Assembly (NCBI GenBank): GCA_035623075.1
Contig: DASPUC010000003.1
Span: 1-64,000, forward strand
DNA length: 64,000 bases
Reading direction: 5' to 3'
Origin: Nitrospiraceae bacterium
GTDB lineage: Bacteria; Nitrospirota; Nitrospiria; Nitrospirales; Nitrospiraceae
Shown here: piece after piece, positions 33,798 to 43,045 of the stretch
How the letters are laid out: each line of letters begins with the position of its first letter
Position numbering within the stretch: position 1 is the stretch's first letter
Notes under the pieces: generated by a model
What the model was told of the DNA's origin: nothing
The model's input: the letters and a program-made list of their open reading frames with translations, nothing else
Database searches by the model: none
Program-made: the position numbers and the translations under genes

Positions 33798-35021
33798 ATG
33801 GGTACATTTGCATACGTCGGGAGAAATCGGTCAGGTGCCGTCAAGAAAGGGGAATTGTCGGCCAAGACCCGCGATGAGGCGGTCGATCAGCTACGTAGAC
33901 AAAATGTGGTCGTCACCAGCCTGGAACAAAAAACAGGAAAGGCCGGCGGTTTCAACGTCAATTCCCTTCTCGGTTCAGGATTGACTGATAAAGATCTAGT
34001 CGTGTTCACCCGGCAGTTCGGCACGATGATCAATGCGGGATTGCCGTTGGTGCAATGCTTGGAAATCCTATCGACACAATCTGAAAACAAATTGCTGCGC
34101 GAGACCGTCGGCGAGGTCAAAACTCAAGTTGAGGCCGGCTCGACCTTTTCAGATGCGCTTCGCAAATTTCCCAAAGTCTTTGATGATCTTTATGTCAACA
34201 TGGTGCACGCCGGAGAAGTTGGCGGGCTGCTTGACACGATTTTGACGCGGCTGGCCAAGCACATTGAAAAAGCGATGAAGCTGAAGGGTCAGATCAAATC
34301 CGCCATGGTCTATCCGTCCGCCATCATCGGAGTTGCGGTCACGGTAATTTCTGTCCTCATGATCTGGGTCATCCCGATTTTCGCAAAAATGTTCAATGAG
34401 CTATCTGGCGGGAAAGTGGGACTGCCGGGCCCGACGCAACTTGTCATCGACGTCAGTAATATTTTCCAGTCGTATTGGTATGTGATGATTGGCGTCATTG
34501 TTGCGACCGTTTTCGCCATCAAAAAGTATCGCGCGACGCCCCAGGGCCGGATGAATATCGACAGACTGCTGCTCAAAATTCCCGTCGTCGGGGATTTAAT
34601 TCGAAAAGCTTCGGTAGCCAAATTGACCCGCACGCTCGGCACGTTGATTTCCAGTGGCGTCCCGTTATTGGAAGGCCTCTTGATCTGCGCCAAAACCTCC
34701 GGCAACAAAGTGATTGAGGAGGTTCTGATCAATGCCCGTGTGAGTATCAGCGGTGGGAAAACCATCGCCGAGCCGTTGGCGAAAAGCGAAGTATTCCCCA
34801 AGATGGTGACGCACATGATCGCGGTGGGTGAGTCCACTGGCGCGCTCGATGCAATGTTAGGAAAGATCGCTGACTTCTATGAAGATGAAGTCGATCAAGC
34901 CGTGGCGTCTCTGACATCGTTGCTTGAACCGGTCATGATGGTCGTGTTGGGCGTTGTGATCGGCTTTATCGTCATTGCCATGTATCTCCCGATTTTCCAG
35001 ATGGCGAACGCGATCGGCTAA
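33798..35021 (+). CDS. pilC: Type IV pilus inner-membrane platform protein PilC
   Basis: This is the type II secretion/type IV pilus GspF-family inner-membrane protein (407 aa). The N-terminus (F-A-Y-V-G-R-N-R-S-G) and two T2SSF domains are present, each followed by hydrophobic segments. Signatures include F-T-R-Q-F-G-T-M-I-N-A-G-L-P-L and L-I-S-S-G-V-P-L-L-E-G-L. ATG 33798 gives the family N-terminus. Here it is not next to pilB, pilT or pilD; a sensor kinase and a sigma54 activator follow it. Confidence 0.95.
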   Translation: MGTFAYVGRNRSGAVKKGELSAKTRDEAVDQLRRQNVVVTSLEQKTGKAGGFNVNSLLGSGLTDKDLVVFTRQFGTMINAGLPLVQCLEILSTQSENKLLRETVGEVKTQVEAGSTFSDALRKFPKVFDDLYVNMVHAGEVGGLLDTILTRLAKHIEKAMKLKGQIKSAMVYPSAIIGVAVTVISVLMIWVIPIFAKMFNELSGGKVGLPGPTQLVIDVSNIFQSYWYVMIGVIVATVFAIKKYRATPQGRMNIDRLLLKIPVVGDLIRKASVAKLTRTLGTLISSGVPLLEGLLICAKTSGNKVIEEVLINARVSISGGKTIAEPLAKSEVFPKMVTHMIAVGESTGALDAMLGKIADFYEDEVDQAVASLTSLLEPVMMVVLGVVIGFIVIAMYLPIFQMANAIG

Positions 35022-35183
35022 TACAGAGACGGTCAGGCTTCCCGCCAAGAAAGCCCGAGACGTGTCGCTTTTCGATCCAGGTACCTGCTCGTCAGTGAGG
35101 AAAGGCAGGTGCCGCTACCCTGCCAAAAGAAGTTCGTTTCAACTCCCGGTGAATTCGACGGTTGGTAGCAAGAGTCAGGTGCG

Positions 35184-36881
35184 ATGAAAGACTTGCGCAA
35201 TCGATTGCATTGGTTGATGGCCCTGCGAGTGGCCGTCGTCACCTTATTGTTGGGGTTCTCTCTTGCCTTCCAAGCATCGAACGGTGAGCGAGTCGAAACG
35301 TTCTACACTCTCATCATTGCCACCTACGCCCTTACAATCCCTTCCGCATTGTTACTTCGATCGGTTTCAACTCCGTTCGCGCTCACCACGTTCTTTTGGG
35401 CCCAGGTAGGAATCGATTTCGCACTCGAGACGTTGTTGGTAGCCAAGACGGGTGGGGTCGAAAGCCCGTTTGCCGTGCTGTATGTCATCACGGTAGCGGT
35501 CGCGAGTCTCGTTCCGCGTCGTCGCGTCGGAGTCCTCACGGCCTGTTCGTGCATGATCCTGTTTGGAATTGTGACGAACGTCCAACTCTATGGTCTACTT
35601 GAGCCTTGGGGGTGGCTTCCGAAAAGTCGCCTGACCGGTCCGGAAACCCTTCAAACCTTCGGAGCCTATGGGTTGGCCTTCCTCGTGGTGGGCTTCCTGA
35701 GCGGTGCGTTGGCCGACCAGTTGCAGCAAGCGGATCAATCATTGCGTGAGAAGGAGCAGGGACTCACCCGGCTCCAGGCCTTTCATGAGAATATCGTCCA
35801 AAGTATCAGTAGCGGCGTCTTTACAACGGATGCGTCTGGAGGCATCACGTCGTTCAACCCGGCCGCGCTGGAAGCGACGGGCTATATGCTGAGCCAGGTG
35901 TTGGGACGGCCGTGGCGGGAGATCTTCAATTGGCATCCCAACCAGCAATCCGACGAACGGCTTGCGGTGACACTTCCGACGATGGTCCGCTTCGACGTGG
36001 AATGCAAACGAGCTGATGGCAATCGGCTGATTCTCGGCATGACGCTCGCCCCCCTTCACGAGCAGGGACACCAGACGGGTTTGGTAGGGGTGTTCAAGGA
36101 TCTCACGCAGATTCGAGAACTCGAAGAGGAAATGCGTCGAAAAGAATGGCTGGCCAGTCTGGGTGAAATGTCCGCCGGGATGGCCCACGAGATTCGAAAC
36201 CCCTTAGGGGCTTTGGCGGGCGCGATGCAGATGCTCCGCCAGGACGCGACCGGGGACGAGACGAACCGCCGGTTGATGGATATCGCGATCCGAGAAGCGA
36301 CGAGACTCGACACCATTATCACGGAGTTTCTGCAATACGCCCGCCCACCGGCCCTCAATCTGGTCGAGTGCAATCTTCACAAAATTCTTGCCGAGACTCT
36401 GGATCTCGTTCAACATGAAGCTCGGACACGTTCTCACATCAAGATCAGCACCTCGCTGACGACTGAACCTCTGACCGCGAAGGTCGATCAGGATCAGTTG
36501 AAGCAGGTGTTCTGGAACCTGTCCATGAATGCGTTTGATGCCATGCCGGAGGGTGGGCAATTGACGATTTCGACTGGGTCCCGCCTGATTGATATGGGAG
36601 GGAAAAGGTGCGAGGTAATCGAGATCGCCTTTCACGATACAGGAGACGGCATCCCCAAACAACTTCTGGATAAAATTTTCCTTCCGTTCTTTACGACCAA
36701 GAAGCAAGGGTCGGGGTTGGGTCTCGCGGCTGTGCATCGGATTGTCGATTTGCATGGAGGCTGGATTAAGGTGGAGAGTCAGGAACAGCAAGGGTCTCGA
36801 TTTGTCGTCTGTCTTCCGCGCTCCGGTGGCGAAGGCATGCGGCTGTGGCATGAGGGTAGGACGCCGTGGAAAAAATCTTAG
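35184..36881 (+). CDS. PilS-like sensor histidine kinase with PAS domain
   Basis: This is a membrane-bound histidine kinase (565 aa). About six transmembrane segments occupy residues 1-185. A PAS domain follows at about 205-310 (G-V-F-T-T-D-A-S-G-G-I-T-S-F-N-P-A-A). The dimerisation domain has the phosphoacceptor H335 in A-H-E-I-R-N-P-L-G. The ATPase domain has N-L-S-M-N-A-F-D-A-M, D-T-G-D-G-I-P and G-S-G-L-G-L-A. This architecture is that of PilS. It overlaps the response regulator gene by 16 nt. Confidence 0.9.
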   Translation: MKDLRNRLHWLMALRVAVVTLLLGFSLAFQASNGERVETFYTLIIATYALTIPSALLLRSVSTPFALTTFFWAQVGIDFALETLLVAKTGGVESPFAVLYVITVAVASLVPRRRVGVLTACSCMILFGIVTNVQLYGLLEPWGWLPKSRLTGPETLQTFGAYGLAFLVVGFLSGALADQLQQADQSLREKEQGLTRLQAFHENIVQSISSGVFTTDASGGITSFNPAALEATGYMLSQVLGRPWREIFNWHPNQQSDERLAVTLPTMVRFDVECKRADGNRLILGMTLAPLHEQGHQTGLVGVFKDLTQIRELEEEMRRKEWLASLGEMSAGMAHEIRNPLGALAGAMQMLRQDATGDETNRRLMDIAIREATRLDTIITEFLQYARPPALNLVECNLHKILAETLDLVQHEARTRSHIKISTSLTTEPLTAKVDQDQLKQVFWNLSMNAFDAMPEGGQLTISTGSRLIDMGGKRCEVIEIAFHDTGDGIPKQLLDKIFLPFFTTKKQGSGLGLAAVHRIVDLHGGWIKVESQEQQGSRFVVCLPRSGGEGMRLWHEGRTPWKKS

Positions 36882-38248
36882 TCGTCGATGATGAGAAAAG
36901 CCTGCGGGAAGTCTTGAGCATTATGCTCAAGCGAGCCGGATATACCGTCACGGAGGCTTGTGACGGCGATGAAGCGATCGGTCACGTCAACAAAGAGATC
37001 TACGATTTAGTCATCACCGACCTCCGCATGCCGAAGGCGGACGGAATGGATGTCCTCAAAGCGGTCAAGTCCTCGTCACCCGATACCGTTGTGTTGGTCA
37101 TTACGGCCTTCGCCACGTCCGATTCAGCGGTCGAGGCGATGAAACAAGGCGCGTACGATTACCTGACGAAACCGTTTCAAGTCGACGAAGTGCAATTGAT
37201 CATCCGCAATGCGCTGGAAAAGCGGCGGCTCTCCACGGAGAACATGCTGCTGAAGCGCGAAATGGCGAGTCAGTCCTCATTCGCAAAAATCGTCGGTCAG
37301 AGCGAGGCCATGCAGAAGGTGTTTGACGTAGTCAAGAAGGTTGCAGACGCCAGGAGCAATATCCTCATCTGCGGGGAAAGCGGGACTGGCAAGGAATTGG
37401 TCGCGCGCGCGATTCACTACAACAGCGCCCGGAGTGCGATGCCGTTTGTGGCGGTGAACTGCAGCGCCGTCCCGGAAACGTTGTTGGAAAGCGAACTCTT
37501 CGGCCATGTGAAAGGCTCCTTCACCGGCGCCATTTCCAATAAGGCCGGTCTCTTTGAAGTGGCCAACGGCGGGACTATCTTTCTGGACGAGATCGGGGAC
37601 ACGACGCCGACGATCCAAGTGAAGTTATTGCGAGTCATCCAGGAACGGGAGTTCCGCCGAGTCGGCGGTAACCAAGATATGAAGGTAGACGTCCGTGTGA
37701 TCGCAGCGACCAATCGCGATTTGGAGAAAGCGGTGGCAGAGGGAGCGTTTCGCGAAGACTTGTACTATCGACTGGACGTCATCCCGATCCGACTCCCGCC
37801 TCTTCGCCTCCGGACCGGCGACATCCCGCTCCTGGTCACTCATTTCCTGGAGAAATTTTCGCAAGACAGCGGTAAGCCGGCCCCAATATTGACGCCGGAG
37901 GCCTTGCACGTCCTCTTGGAGCACGAATGGCGAGGCAATGTGCGCGAATTGGAGAACCTCATCGAGCGCGTCGTGGCCTTCTCGTCTGGGGCCCCCGTCA
38001 CCGATGCAGATGTGCGCGGCTGGCTCCATCGGTCTGTGACACCACAACAGCCCGGGATGCCGACGGATTTGCCGGACGACGGCTTGGATCTTGAGGCGCT
38101 GATCAACGGCATCGAAAAGGATCTGTTGCTGAAGGCGCTAGAGCGTGCGAAGTGGGTCAAGAAGAAGGCGGCCCAACTGTTAAGGCTGAACACGCGGTCG
38201 TTTCGCTATCGGTTAGAGAAGTATGCTATTAAAGGAGGTCGTGACTAA
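36866..38248 (+). CDS. PilR-like sigma54-dependent response regulator
   Basis: This NtrC-family activator (460 aa) has a receiver domain (D52 phosphoacceptor, D8-D9, T-A-F and K of the T-K-P-F loop). It has an AAA+ domain with Walker A G170-E-S-G-T-G-K-E, the sigma54-contact loop G-S-F-T-G-A and E-N-L-I-E-R-V. A Fis-type DNA-binding helix-turn-helix closes the protein (K-K-A-A-Q-L-L-R-L-N-T-R-S-F-R-Y-R-L-E). GTG 36866 is the start. It should activate RpoN promoters, possibly the pilin gene, which lies outside this window. Confidence 0.93.
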   Translation: MEKILVVDDEKSLREVLSIMLKRAGYTVTEACDGDEAIGHVNKEIYDLVITDLRMPKADGMDVLKAVKSSSPDTVVLVITAFATSDSAVEAMKQGAYDYLTKPFQVDEVQLIIRNALEKRRLSTENMLLKREMASQSSFAKIVGQSEAMQKVFDVVKKVADARSNILICGESGTGKELVARAIHYNSARSAMPFVAVNCSAVPETLLESELFGHVKGSFTGAISNKAGLFEVANGGTIFLDEIGDTTPTIQVKLLRVIQEREFRRVGGNQDMKVDVRVIAATNRDLEKAVAEGAFREDLYYRLDVIPIRLPPLRLRTGDIPLLVTHFLEKFSQDSGKPAPILTPEALHVLLEHEWRGNVRELENLIERVVAFSSGAPVTDADVRGWLHRSVTPQQPGMPTDLPDDGLDLEALINGIEKDLLLKALERAKWVKKKAAQLLRLNTRSFRYRLEKYAIKGGRD

Positions 38249-39149
38249 GGTACCGTTAGCATCCTCCGAACTCATCGTTCTTGCTCCTGCAAAAGTCAAT
38301 CTCATCCTTCGTATTCTCGACCGCCGTTCCGATGGCTACCATAACCTCTGGTCGGTTATGCAGACCGTGACGCTGCAGGACGAAGTGCGTATCCGACTTC
38401 GTCCCGGTCATGAGGGTATACAGCTTCAGTGTGACGTCCCGGAGCTGGCGGTCGACCGTACCAACCTGGTCCATCGCGCGGCATCCGCGGTGCTGGCGCG
38501 CGCAGGGCACTCAATCGGAGTCGAAATCGACTTGCGGAAACGCATTCCCATGGGAGCCGGCCTCGGCGGAGGGAGCAGTGATGCCGCGGCGACCATTGTC
38601 GGACTGAACCAGTTGCTGCAACTGAACTGGTCTCTGACACAGATGGCAGAAGTCGGGCAGTCGTTAGGGAGCGATGTGCCGTTCTTTCTGTACGGCCCCA
38701 CCGCGATTGTATCGGGTCGAGGGGAAACGGTTCAGCCTGTGGCCATAGAAGGCTTCAGATGGGCAGTTCTCGTCAATCCGGGGTTCGGCGTCGAAACGAA
38801 ATGGGCCTATAGCGAACTGGCCTCGACGAGGAAAGGAGTTCGTCCCTTGTCACGTCTCCACCAGGAGATCGATCACCAGCGGCGCATAAGATGGAGTGAT
38901 CTCTGCGCCGCAGCCGAAAACGATTTTGAAGCTCCGGTGTTCGCCGCTCATGCGGGACTCCGCGAAATCAAGCAGGCTCTCTTGGACCGAGGGGCGGACA
39001 TCGCGCTTCTTTCAGGAAGTGGTGCGACAGTATTCGGTCTGTTTCCTGATGAGACCCGAGCGCGTGGGGCAGAGGCCCATTGCTTACGTGACAACAGGTT
39101 GAACGTCTTTGTTGTGTCAACCTGTTCCGGGCCCGTGGTGTGTCACTGA
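38223..39149 (+). CDS. ispE: 4-diphosphocytidyl-2-C-methyl-D-erythritol kinase IspE
   Basis: IspE phosphorylates CDP-methylerythritol in the MEP isoprenoid pathway. The 308-residue GHMP kinase has A-P-A-K-V-N-L-I-L, R-I-P-M-G-A-G-L-G-G-G-S-S-D-A-A and L-S-G-S-G-A-T-V-F-G. The ATG at 38223 overlaps the upstream regulator by 26 nt. A GTG at 38241 next to AAAGGAGG is an alternative but is spaced too closely to it. The product feeds undecaprenyl and quinone synthesis. prs follows after 203 nt with a possible promoter of its own. Confidence 0.95.
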   Translation: MLLKEVVTKVPLASSELIVLAPAKVNLILRILDRRSDGYHNLWSVMQTVTLQDEVRIRLRPGHEGIQLQCDVPELAVDRTNLVHRAASAVLARAGHSIGVEIDLRKRIPMGAGLGGGSSDAAATIVGLNQLLQLNWSLTQMAEVGQSLGSDVPFFLYGPTAIVSGRGETVQPVAIEGFRWAVLVNPGFGVETKWAYSELASTRKGVRPLSRLHQEIDHQRRIRWSDLCAAAENDFEAPVFAAHAGLREIKQALLDRGADIALLSGSGATVFGLFPDETRARGAEAHCLRDNRLNVFVVSTCSGPVVCH

Positions 39150-39177
39150 ATGAACAGACACATTCCTGCTTCATCCG

Positions 39178-39207
39178 TTGACAACCTCCTGTCGTTTCCG
39201 GTACATT
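39178..39207 (+). promoter_or_regulatory. Candidate promoter for prs-rplY-pth-ychF
   Basis: A perfect TTGACA (39178-39183), an 18-nt spacer and TACATT (39202-39207). The prs start is ~146 nt downstream, leaving a long leader. Confidence 0.55.
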
Positions 39208-39352
39208 TCTCACTTCGGTTGGCTTCCTCAACAGCGCGCAGCGAAAGCGGTAGGCGGGTTCGAGATCACGCCCCCCGACGCCCGCCGTCGAGACGAACCA
39301 CGAACGAAATCAGAACCTTAGCACCTGTGTCCGAGAACCGTCCGAGGGGTCG

Positions 39353-40294
39353 ATGAACAGAGAATTGAAAATCTTCTCTGGCAACGCAAACTTGGCGCTC
39401 GCCCAAGAAATTTGCGCCTATCTGGGGCAGAAACTTGGCGAAGCCACGGTGTCATCGTTTAGCGATGGAGAAATCCGAGTCAAGATCGAGGAAAACGTCC
39501 GTGGGGCCGATGTCTTTGTCGTGCAGTCCTGCTGTCAACCGGTCAATGACTCGCTCATGGAATTGCTCATTATCATCGATGCGCTGAAACGCTCGTCGGC
39601 GAATCGTATTACCGCAGTGATACCGTACTTTGGCTATGCGAGGCAGGACAGAAAAGATCAACCCCGTGTACCCATTTCTGCAAAGCTGGTGGCGGATCTC
39701 ATCAGCACAGCCGGCACCGACCGTGTGTTGACGATGGATCTCCATGCCGGACAGATTCAGGGATTTTTCAACGTGCCCGTGGACCATCTCTACGCGCTCC
39801 CGGTGTTGCTGGATTACATTACGAAAAAGAAGTTCAACGACCTGGTCGTGGTCTCGCCGGATGCCGGTGGCGTGGAACGGGCCAGGGCCTTCGCCAAGCG
39901 GCTCCAAGCGAACTTGGCGATCATCGACAAACGGCGCGAGGGGCCGAACCAGACACAGATTATGAACATTATCGGCGACGTCGAAGGCAAGAGCGTGTTG
40001 TTGCTTGATGACATGATCGATACGGCCGGGACCATCGTTCAGGGGGCGCAAGCCTGCGCCGATAAGGGCGCGCGGGAAGTGTGGACGGCTTGTACCCACG
40101 CGGTCCTCACCGGGCCGTCCTTGGAGCGAATACAGAAATCCTGCTTGAAGCAGGTGATCGTCACCAATACCATCCCCTTGCGGGGTAAGGAACAGACTTG
40201 TCCGAAGCTGCATCAATTATCGGTAGCCCCACTGTTGGGCGAGGCCATCCGGCGCATTCATGAGGATGAGTCGGTCAGTTCCTTGTTTGCCTGA
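39353..40294 (+). CDS. prs: Ribose-phosphate pyrophosphokinase
   Basis: Prs makes PRPP from ribose-5-phosphate and ATP for nucleotide, His and Trp synthesis. The 313-residue protein begins with [10 protein letters not shown]. It contains [26 protein letters not shown] and the [13 protein letters not shown] loop. Length and motifs match bacterial class I PRPP synthetase. It is followed by rplY after 49 nt, a widely conserved pair. Confidence 0.98.
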   Translation: MNRELKIFSGNANLALAQEICAYLGQKLGEATVSSFSDGEIRVKIEENVRGADVFVVQSCCQPVNDSLMELLIIIDALKRSSANRITAVIPYFGYARQDRKDQPRVPISAKLVADLISTAGTDRVLTMDLHAGQIQGFFNVPVDHLYALPVLLDYITKKKFNDLVVVSPDAGGVERARAFAKRLQANLAIIDKRREGPNQTQIMNIIGDVEGKSVLLLDDMIDTAGTIVQGAQACADKGAREVWTACTHAVLTGPSLERIQKSCLKQVIVTNTIPLRGKEQTCPKLHQLSVAPLLGEAIRRIHEDESVSSLFA

Positions 40295-40343
40295 TCGGGA
40301 GCCACACAGATAACGACCACCGAGAGAGGGACGGAGGAGTATC

Positions 40344-41141
40344 ATGAAATTCGATTTAGCGGTGACGGTTCGAGAGAAAAGCGGTAAGGGGGCGGCGCGC
40401 CAACTCCGGCGCGAGGGGCAAGTCCCTGGCGTACTCTACGGTCAAGGGGAGTGTCTCCTGGTTACGATCAATCCAGACGCGTTGGCTAAGATTCTCAATT
40501 CGCATGCGGGAAGCACGGCGTTGCTTTCACTCACGATTACCGGAGCGAAAGCTAAGCCCAAGCGAACGGCCTTGCTCCGCGACTTTCAAGTCGACCCGGT
40601 CGAGGGTCACGTACTCCACGCGGACTTCTTCGAAATTTCCATGGACAAGCCGATTCGCGTGAAGGTGCCTCTGCATGTGATCGGTGGCATGCCAGAGGGT
40701 GTGAAAGAAGGCGGCATCCTTCACCATAATATGCGCGAGTTGCACATCGAATGTTTGCCGTCAGCGCTACCCGATTTCATTGAAGTGGATGCTTCAGCGC
40801 TTAAGATCGGCCAGGGAATCCACTTGAAAGAGATGACGAAGAAGGACGGCCTGCGTTATCTGGACGATCCCGACCAGATGGTCGTGAGCGTGGCGGCGCC
40901 GATGTCTGATGCGAAGCTCGAAGCGCTCTTGACCAGTCAAGCTGTGGGACCGGAAGGAGCGAAGGAACCGGAAGTCGCCCTCAAAGGGAAGGCGGTGGCT
41001 GAAGCAGCGGAAGGGGCTGCAGCAGCAGCGCCTGGAGCGGCCGCCCCAGCTGGTGCCGAAGCCAAGCCAGGCGAGAAAAAGGAACCGGCCGCGGCGGCAG
41101 CACCAAAAGCTGAGAAGAAGGAACCCGAGAAGAAGAAGTAA
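40344..41141 (+). CDS. rplY: 50S ribosomal protein L25 (Ctc form)
   Basis: This is the long (Ctc/TL5) form of L25, which binds 5S rRNA. The N-terminal L25 domain (about residues 1-95) has R-R-E-G-Q-V-P-G-V-L-Y-G and the D-F-Q-V-D-P-V segment. The C-terminal TL5 domain runs to about residue 190. The last ~65 residues are low complexity, rich in Ala, Pro, Lys and Glu (A-A-A-A-P-G-A-A-A-P-A), and should be disordered. ATG 40344 has an excellent GGAGGAGT site. pth follows 2 nt later. Confidence 0.95.
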   Translation: MKFDLAVTVREKSGKGAARQLRREGQVPGVLYGQGECLLVTINPDALAKILNSHAGSTALLSLTITGAKAKPKRTALLRDFQVDPVEGHVLHADFFEISMDKPIRVKVPLHVIGGMPEGVKEGGILHHNMRELHIECLPSALPDFIEVDASALKIGQGIHLKEMTKKDGLRYLDDPDQMVVSVAAPMSDAKLEALLTSQAVGPEGAKEPEVALKGKAVAEAAEGAAAAAPGAAAPAGAEAKPGEKKEPAAAAAPKAEKKEPEKKK

Positions 41142-41143
41142 CG

Positions 41144-41725
41144 TTGCGCCTGATTGTTGGTTTGGGCAACCCCGGCAGCGCCTACGCCAAAACCCGCCAC
41201 AATGTCGGCACGCGGGTCGTCGAACGAGCGGCCGCTCGGTGGTCGATCCGTCTCACCACACGCGGTACAGCCCAGCGCGGGTCCGGGCGGTTGGGGTCCG
41301 AGTTGCTCGAACTTGCCGGTACCCTCGACTGGATGAATGTCACAGGTCCTCCGCTGAAAGGGCTCCTGCGCGAGCTCAAGCTAACCATCGACGATCTCGT
41401 CCTCATTCACGACGATCTGGATCTGGAACCAGGTCGGCTGCGGATCAAGCAAACCGGTGGTGACGGCGGCCACAACGGAATCAAATCGGTTATCGAAACG
41501 CTGGATACACAGCAGTTCGTGCGGCTGAAGATCGGCATCGGGAGGCCCGCACCACATCAGAATCCGGCCGACTATGTGCTGGAACCGTTCACAAACGACG
41601 AGGTTGAAGTTCTCAACCCCTGTCTCGATCGTGCGGTCGACGCGCTGGAATATTTGGTGCATCGAGGAGTGGCGGCGGCAATGAGCGAGTTTAACGTGCG
41701 GGAGAAGGAGAAGAGTGACGAGTGA
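41144..41725 (+). CDS. pth: Peptidyl-tRNA hydrolase
   Basis: Pth releases peptide from peptidyl-tRNA that drops off the ribosome. The 193-residue protein starts with M(TTG)-R-L-I-V-G-L-G-N-P-G. The catalytic residues are all visible: Asn of L-G-N-P-G, His of T-R-H-N-V-G, and Asp of H-D-D-L-D-L. The motif G-G-D-G-G-H-N-G-I-K-S is also present. Start is TTG at 41144, 2 nt after the rplY stop, so translation is probably coupled. Confidence 0.96.
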   Translation: MRLIVGLGNPGSAYAKTRHNVGTRVVERAAARWSIRLTTRGTAQRGSGRLGSELLELAGTLDWMNVTGPPLKGLLRELKLTIDDLVLIHDDLDLEPGRLRIKQTGGDGGHNGIKSVIETLDTQQFVRLKIGIGRPAPHQNPADYVLEPFTNDEVEVLNPCLDRAVDALEYLVHRGVAAAMSEFNVREKEKSDE

Positions 41726-41788
41726 CAGGTGACCGGTGACGAGCAGGCGAAACTCGTCACGCATCACGTTTCACACATCACGATAGAT
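41715..41788. repeat. GTGAC/GTCAC-rich short tandem-like spacer
   Basis: The end of pth and the spacer before ychF consist of repeated gtgac units (gtgacgagtgacaggtgacc, then gtgacgag), followed by the reverse orientation (cgtcacgcatcacgtttcac). It forms imperfect palindromic matter between two co-oriented genes. Confidence 0.6.
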
Positions 41789-42880
41789 ATGGGACTGTGT
41801 TGCGGCATGATCGGATTGCCGAACGTCGGGAAGACGACGGTGTTCAATGCGCTGGTCGGCGCTGGTGCGGTCGTCGCCAATTATCCCTTCTCGACCGTGG
41901 AGACGAACGTCGGTATCGCGACGGTCCCGGACCCGCGGGTCGACAAGCTTGTCGAGATCTTCAAATCGAAGAAGAAGACGCCGAGTACGCTGGAGGTGCG
42001 GGACATCGCGGGATTGGTTGAGGGAGCCAGCACCGGCGAAGGATTGGGCAATCAGTTTCTGGGACAAATTAGAGAAGTGGATGCGCTGATGCACGTCGTC
42101 CGTTGTTTCCAAGGCGGTGACGTGGTCCACGTCAGTGGCAGTGTCAATCCGATTCGCGACATCGGCACCATCGAAACGGAACTCTTGCTTGCCGACTTGG
42201 AAACGCTGGATCGTCGCAAACAGCGTGTGGAGAAAAAAGTGAGGGCCGGCGATAAGAAAGCCGGCTTTGAGATGACGTTTCTCCAACGGTTGACGGAATT
42301 GCTGAACAAGGGTGAGTGGTTGGGGAACTTGCATTACACGCCCGAGGAGCGGGTGATTTTGGACGAGTGCCAATTACTCGCGGCCAAGCCGGTCCTGTTC
42401 GTCGCGAACATCTCGGATGGGGCTAACGCCGACGAGGCGATGGTCAAGACGGTGCGTGACTTCGCCGAGAAGCGCAGTGCGCGGGTCGTGACGATCTGCG
42501 GCCAGATCGAGGCCGAGCTTTCGGCGTTGCCGGAAGAGGACCGGGGCGCCTTTCTGAAAGACATGGGACTCACGGAATCGGGTCTTGTGCGCCTCACGCG
42601 CGAAGCCTATGCGTTGCTCAATCTGATTACGTTCTTCACCGCCGGCGAAACTGAGTCACGCGCCTGGCCGTTACGGAAAGGACTCACGGCTCCCCAGGCA
42701 GCGGGCAAAATCCACTCCGACATGGAGCGAGGCTTCATTCGGGCCGAGGTGTATCACTACGATGATCTTGTAGCCTGCGGATCGGAGGCGAAGGTGAAGG
42801 AGAAGGGGTTGTTTCGGCTCGAAGGAAGAGAATACGTGATCAAAGAAGGGGATGTGGTCTATTTCCGGTTTAATGTATAG
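41789..42880 (+). CDS. ychF: Redox-regulated ATPase YchF
   Basis: YchF is an Obg-family ATPase linked to translation and oxidative stress. From ATG 41789 it has 363 residues, the standard length, starting M-G-L-C-C-G-M-I-G-L-P-N-V-G-K-T-T. The G-domain shows the G1 loop N-V-G-K-T-T, D-I-A-G-L-V and N-I-S in place of N-K-x-D, the known basis of ATP preference. The C-terminal TGS domain (R-L-E-G-R-E-Y-V-I-K-E-G-D) is complete. The longer frame from 41729 reads through repeat DNA. Confidence 0.97.
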   Translation: MGLCCGMIGLPNVGKTTVFNALVGAGAVVANYPFSTVETNVGIATVPDPRVDKLVEIFKSKKKTPSTLEVRDIAGLVEGASTGEGLGNQFLGQIREVDALMHVVRCFQGGDVVHVSGSVNPIRDIGTIETELLLADLETLDRRKQRVEKKVRAGDKKAGFEMTFLQRLTELLNKGEWLGNLHYTPEERVILDECQLLAAKPVLFVANISDGANADEAMVKTVRDFAEKRSARVVTICGQIEAELSALPEEDRGAFLKDMGLTESGLVRLTREAYALLNLITFFTAGETESRAWPLRKGLTAPQAAGKIHSDMERGFIRAEVYHYDDLVACGSEAKVKEKGLFRLEGREYVIKEGDVVYFRFNV

Positions 42881-42935
42881 CAGTCGCCAACCACCACATA
42901 GCGAGAGAGTAAGAATACGGGATCTCCAGTCTGTG

Positions 42936-42965
42936 TTGACAGTTTTGTAAGGCCCGTGGTACCGT
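42936..42965 (+). promoter_or_regulatory. Candidate promoter for the rpsF-ssb-rpsR block
   Basis: A perfect TTGACA (42936-42941), an 18-nt spacer and TACCGT (42960-42965). The rpsF start is about 80 nt downstream. Confidence 0.55.
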
Positions 42966-43045
42966 CCACCGTTCGTTGCGCCGCAGAGGCGCCCTACACC
43001 TCGCTCTCAACGCGTTTGAGGGCCTTTGTCCAGGAGGATTGCTTC

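Noticed and set aside
39150-39352. tRNA gene in the ispE-prs gap, as in many bacteria
   Set aside because: No cloverleaf could be traced in either strand of the gap.
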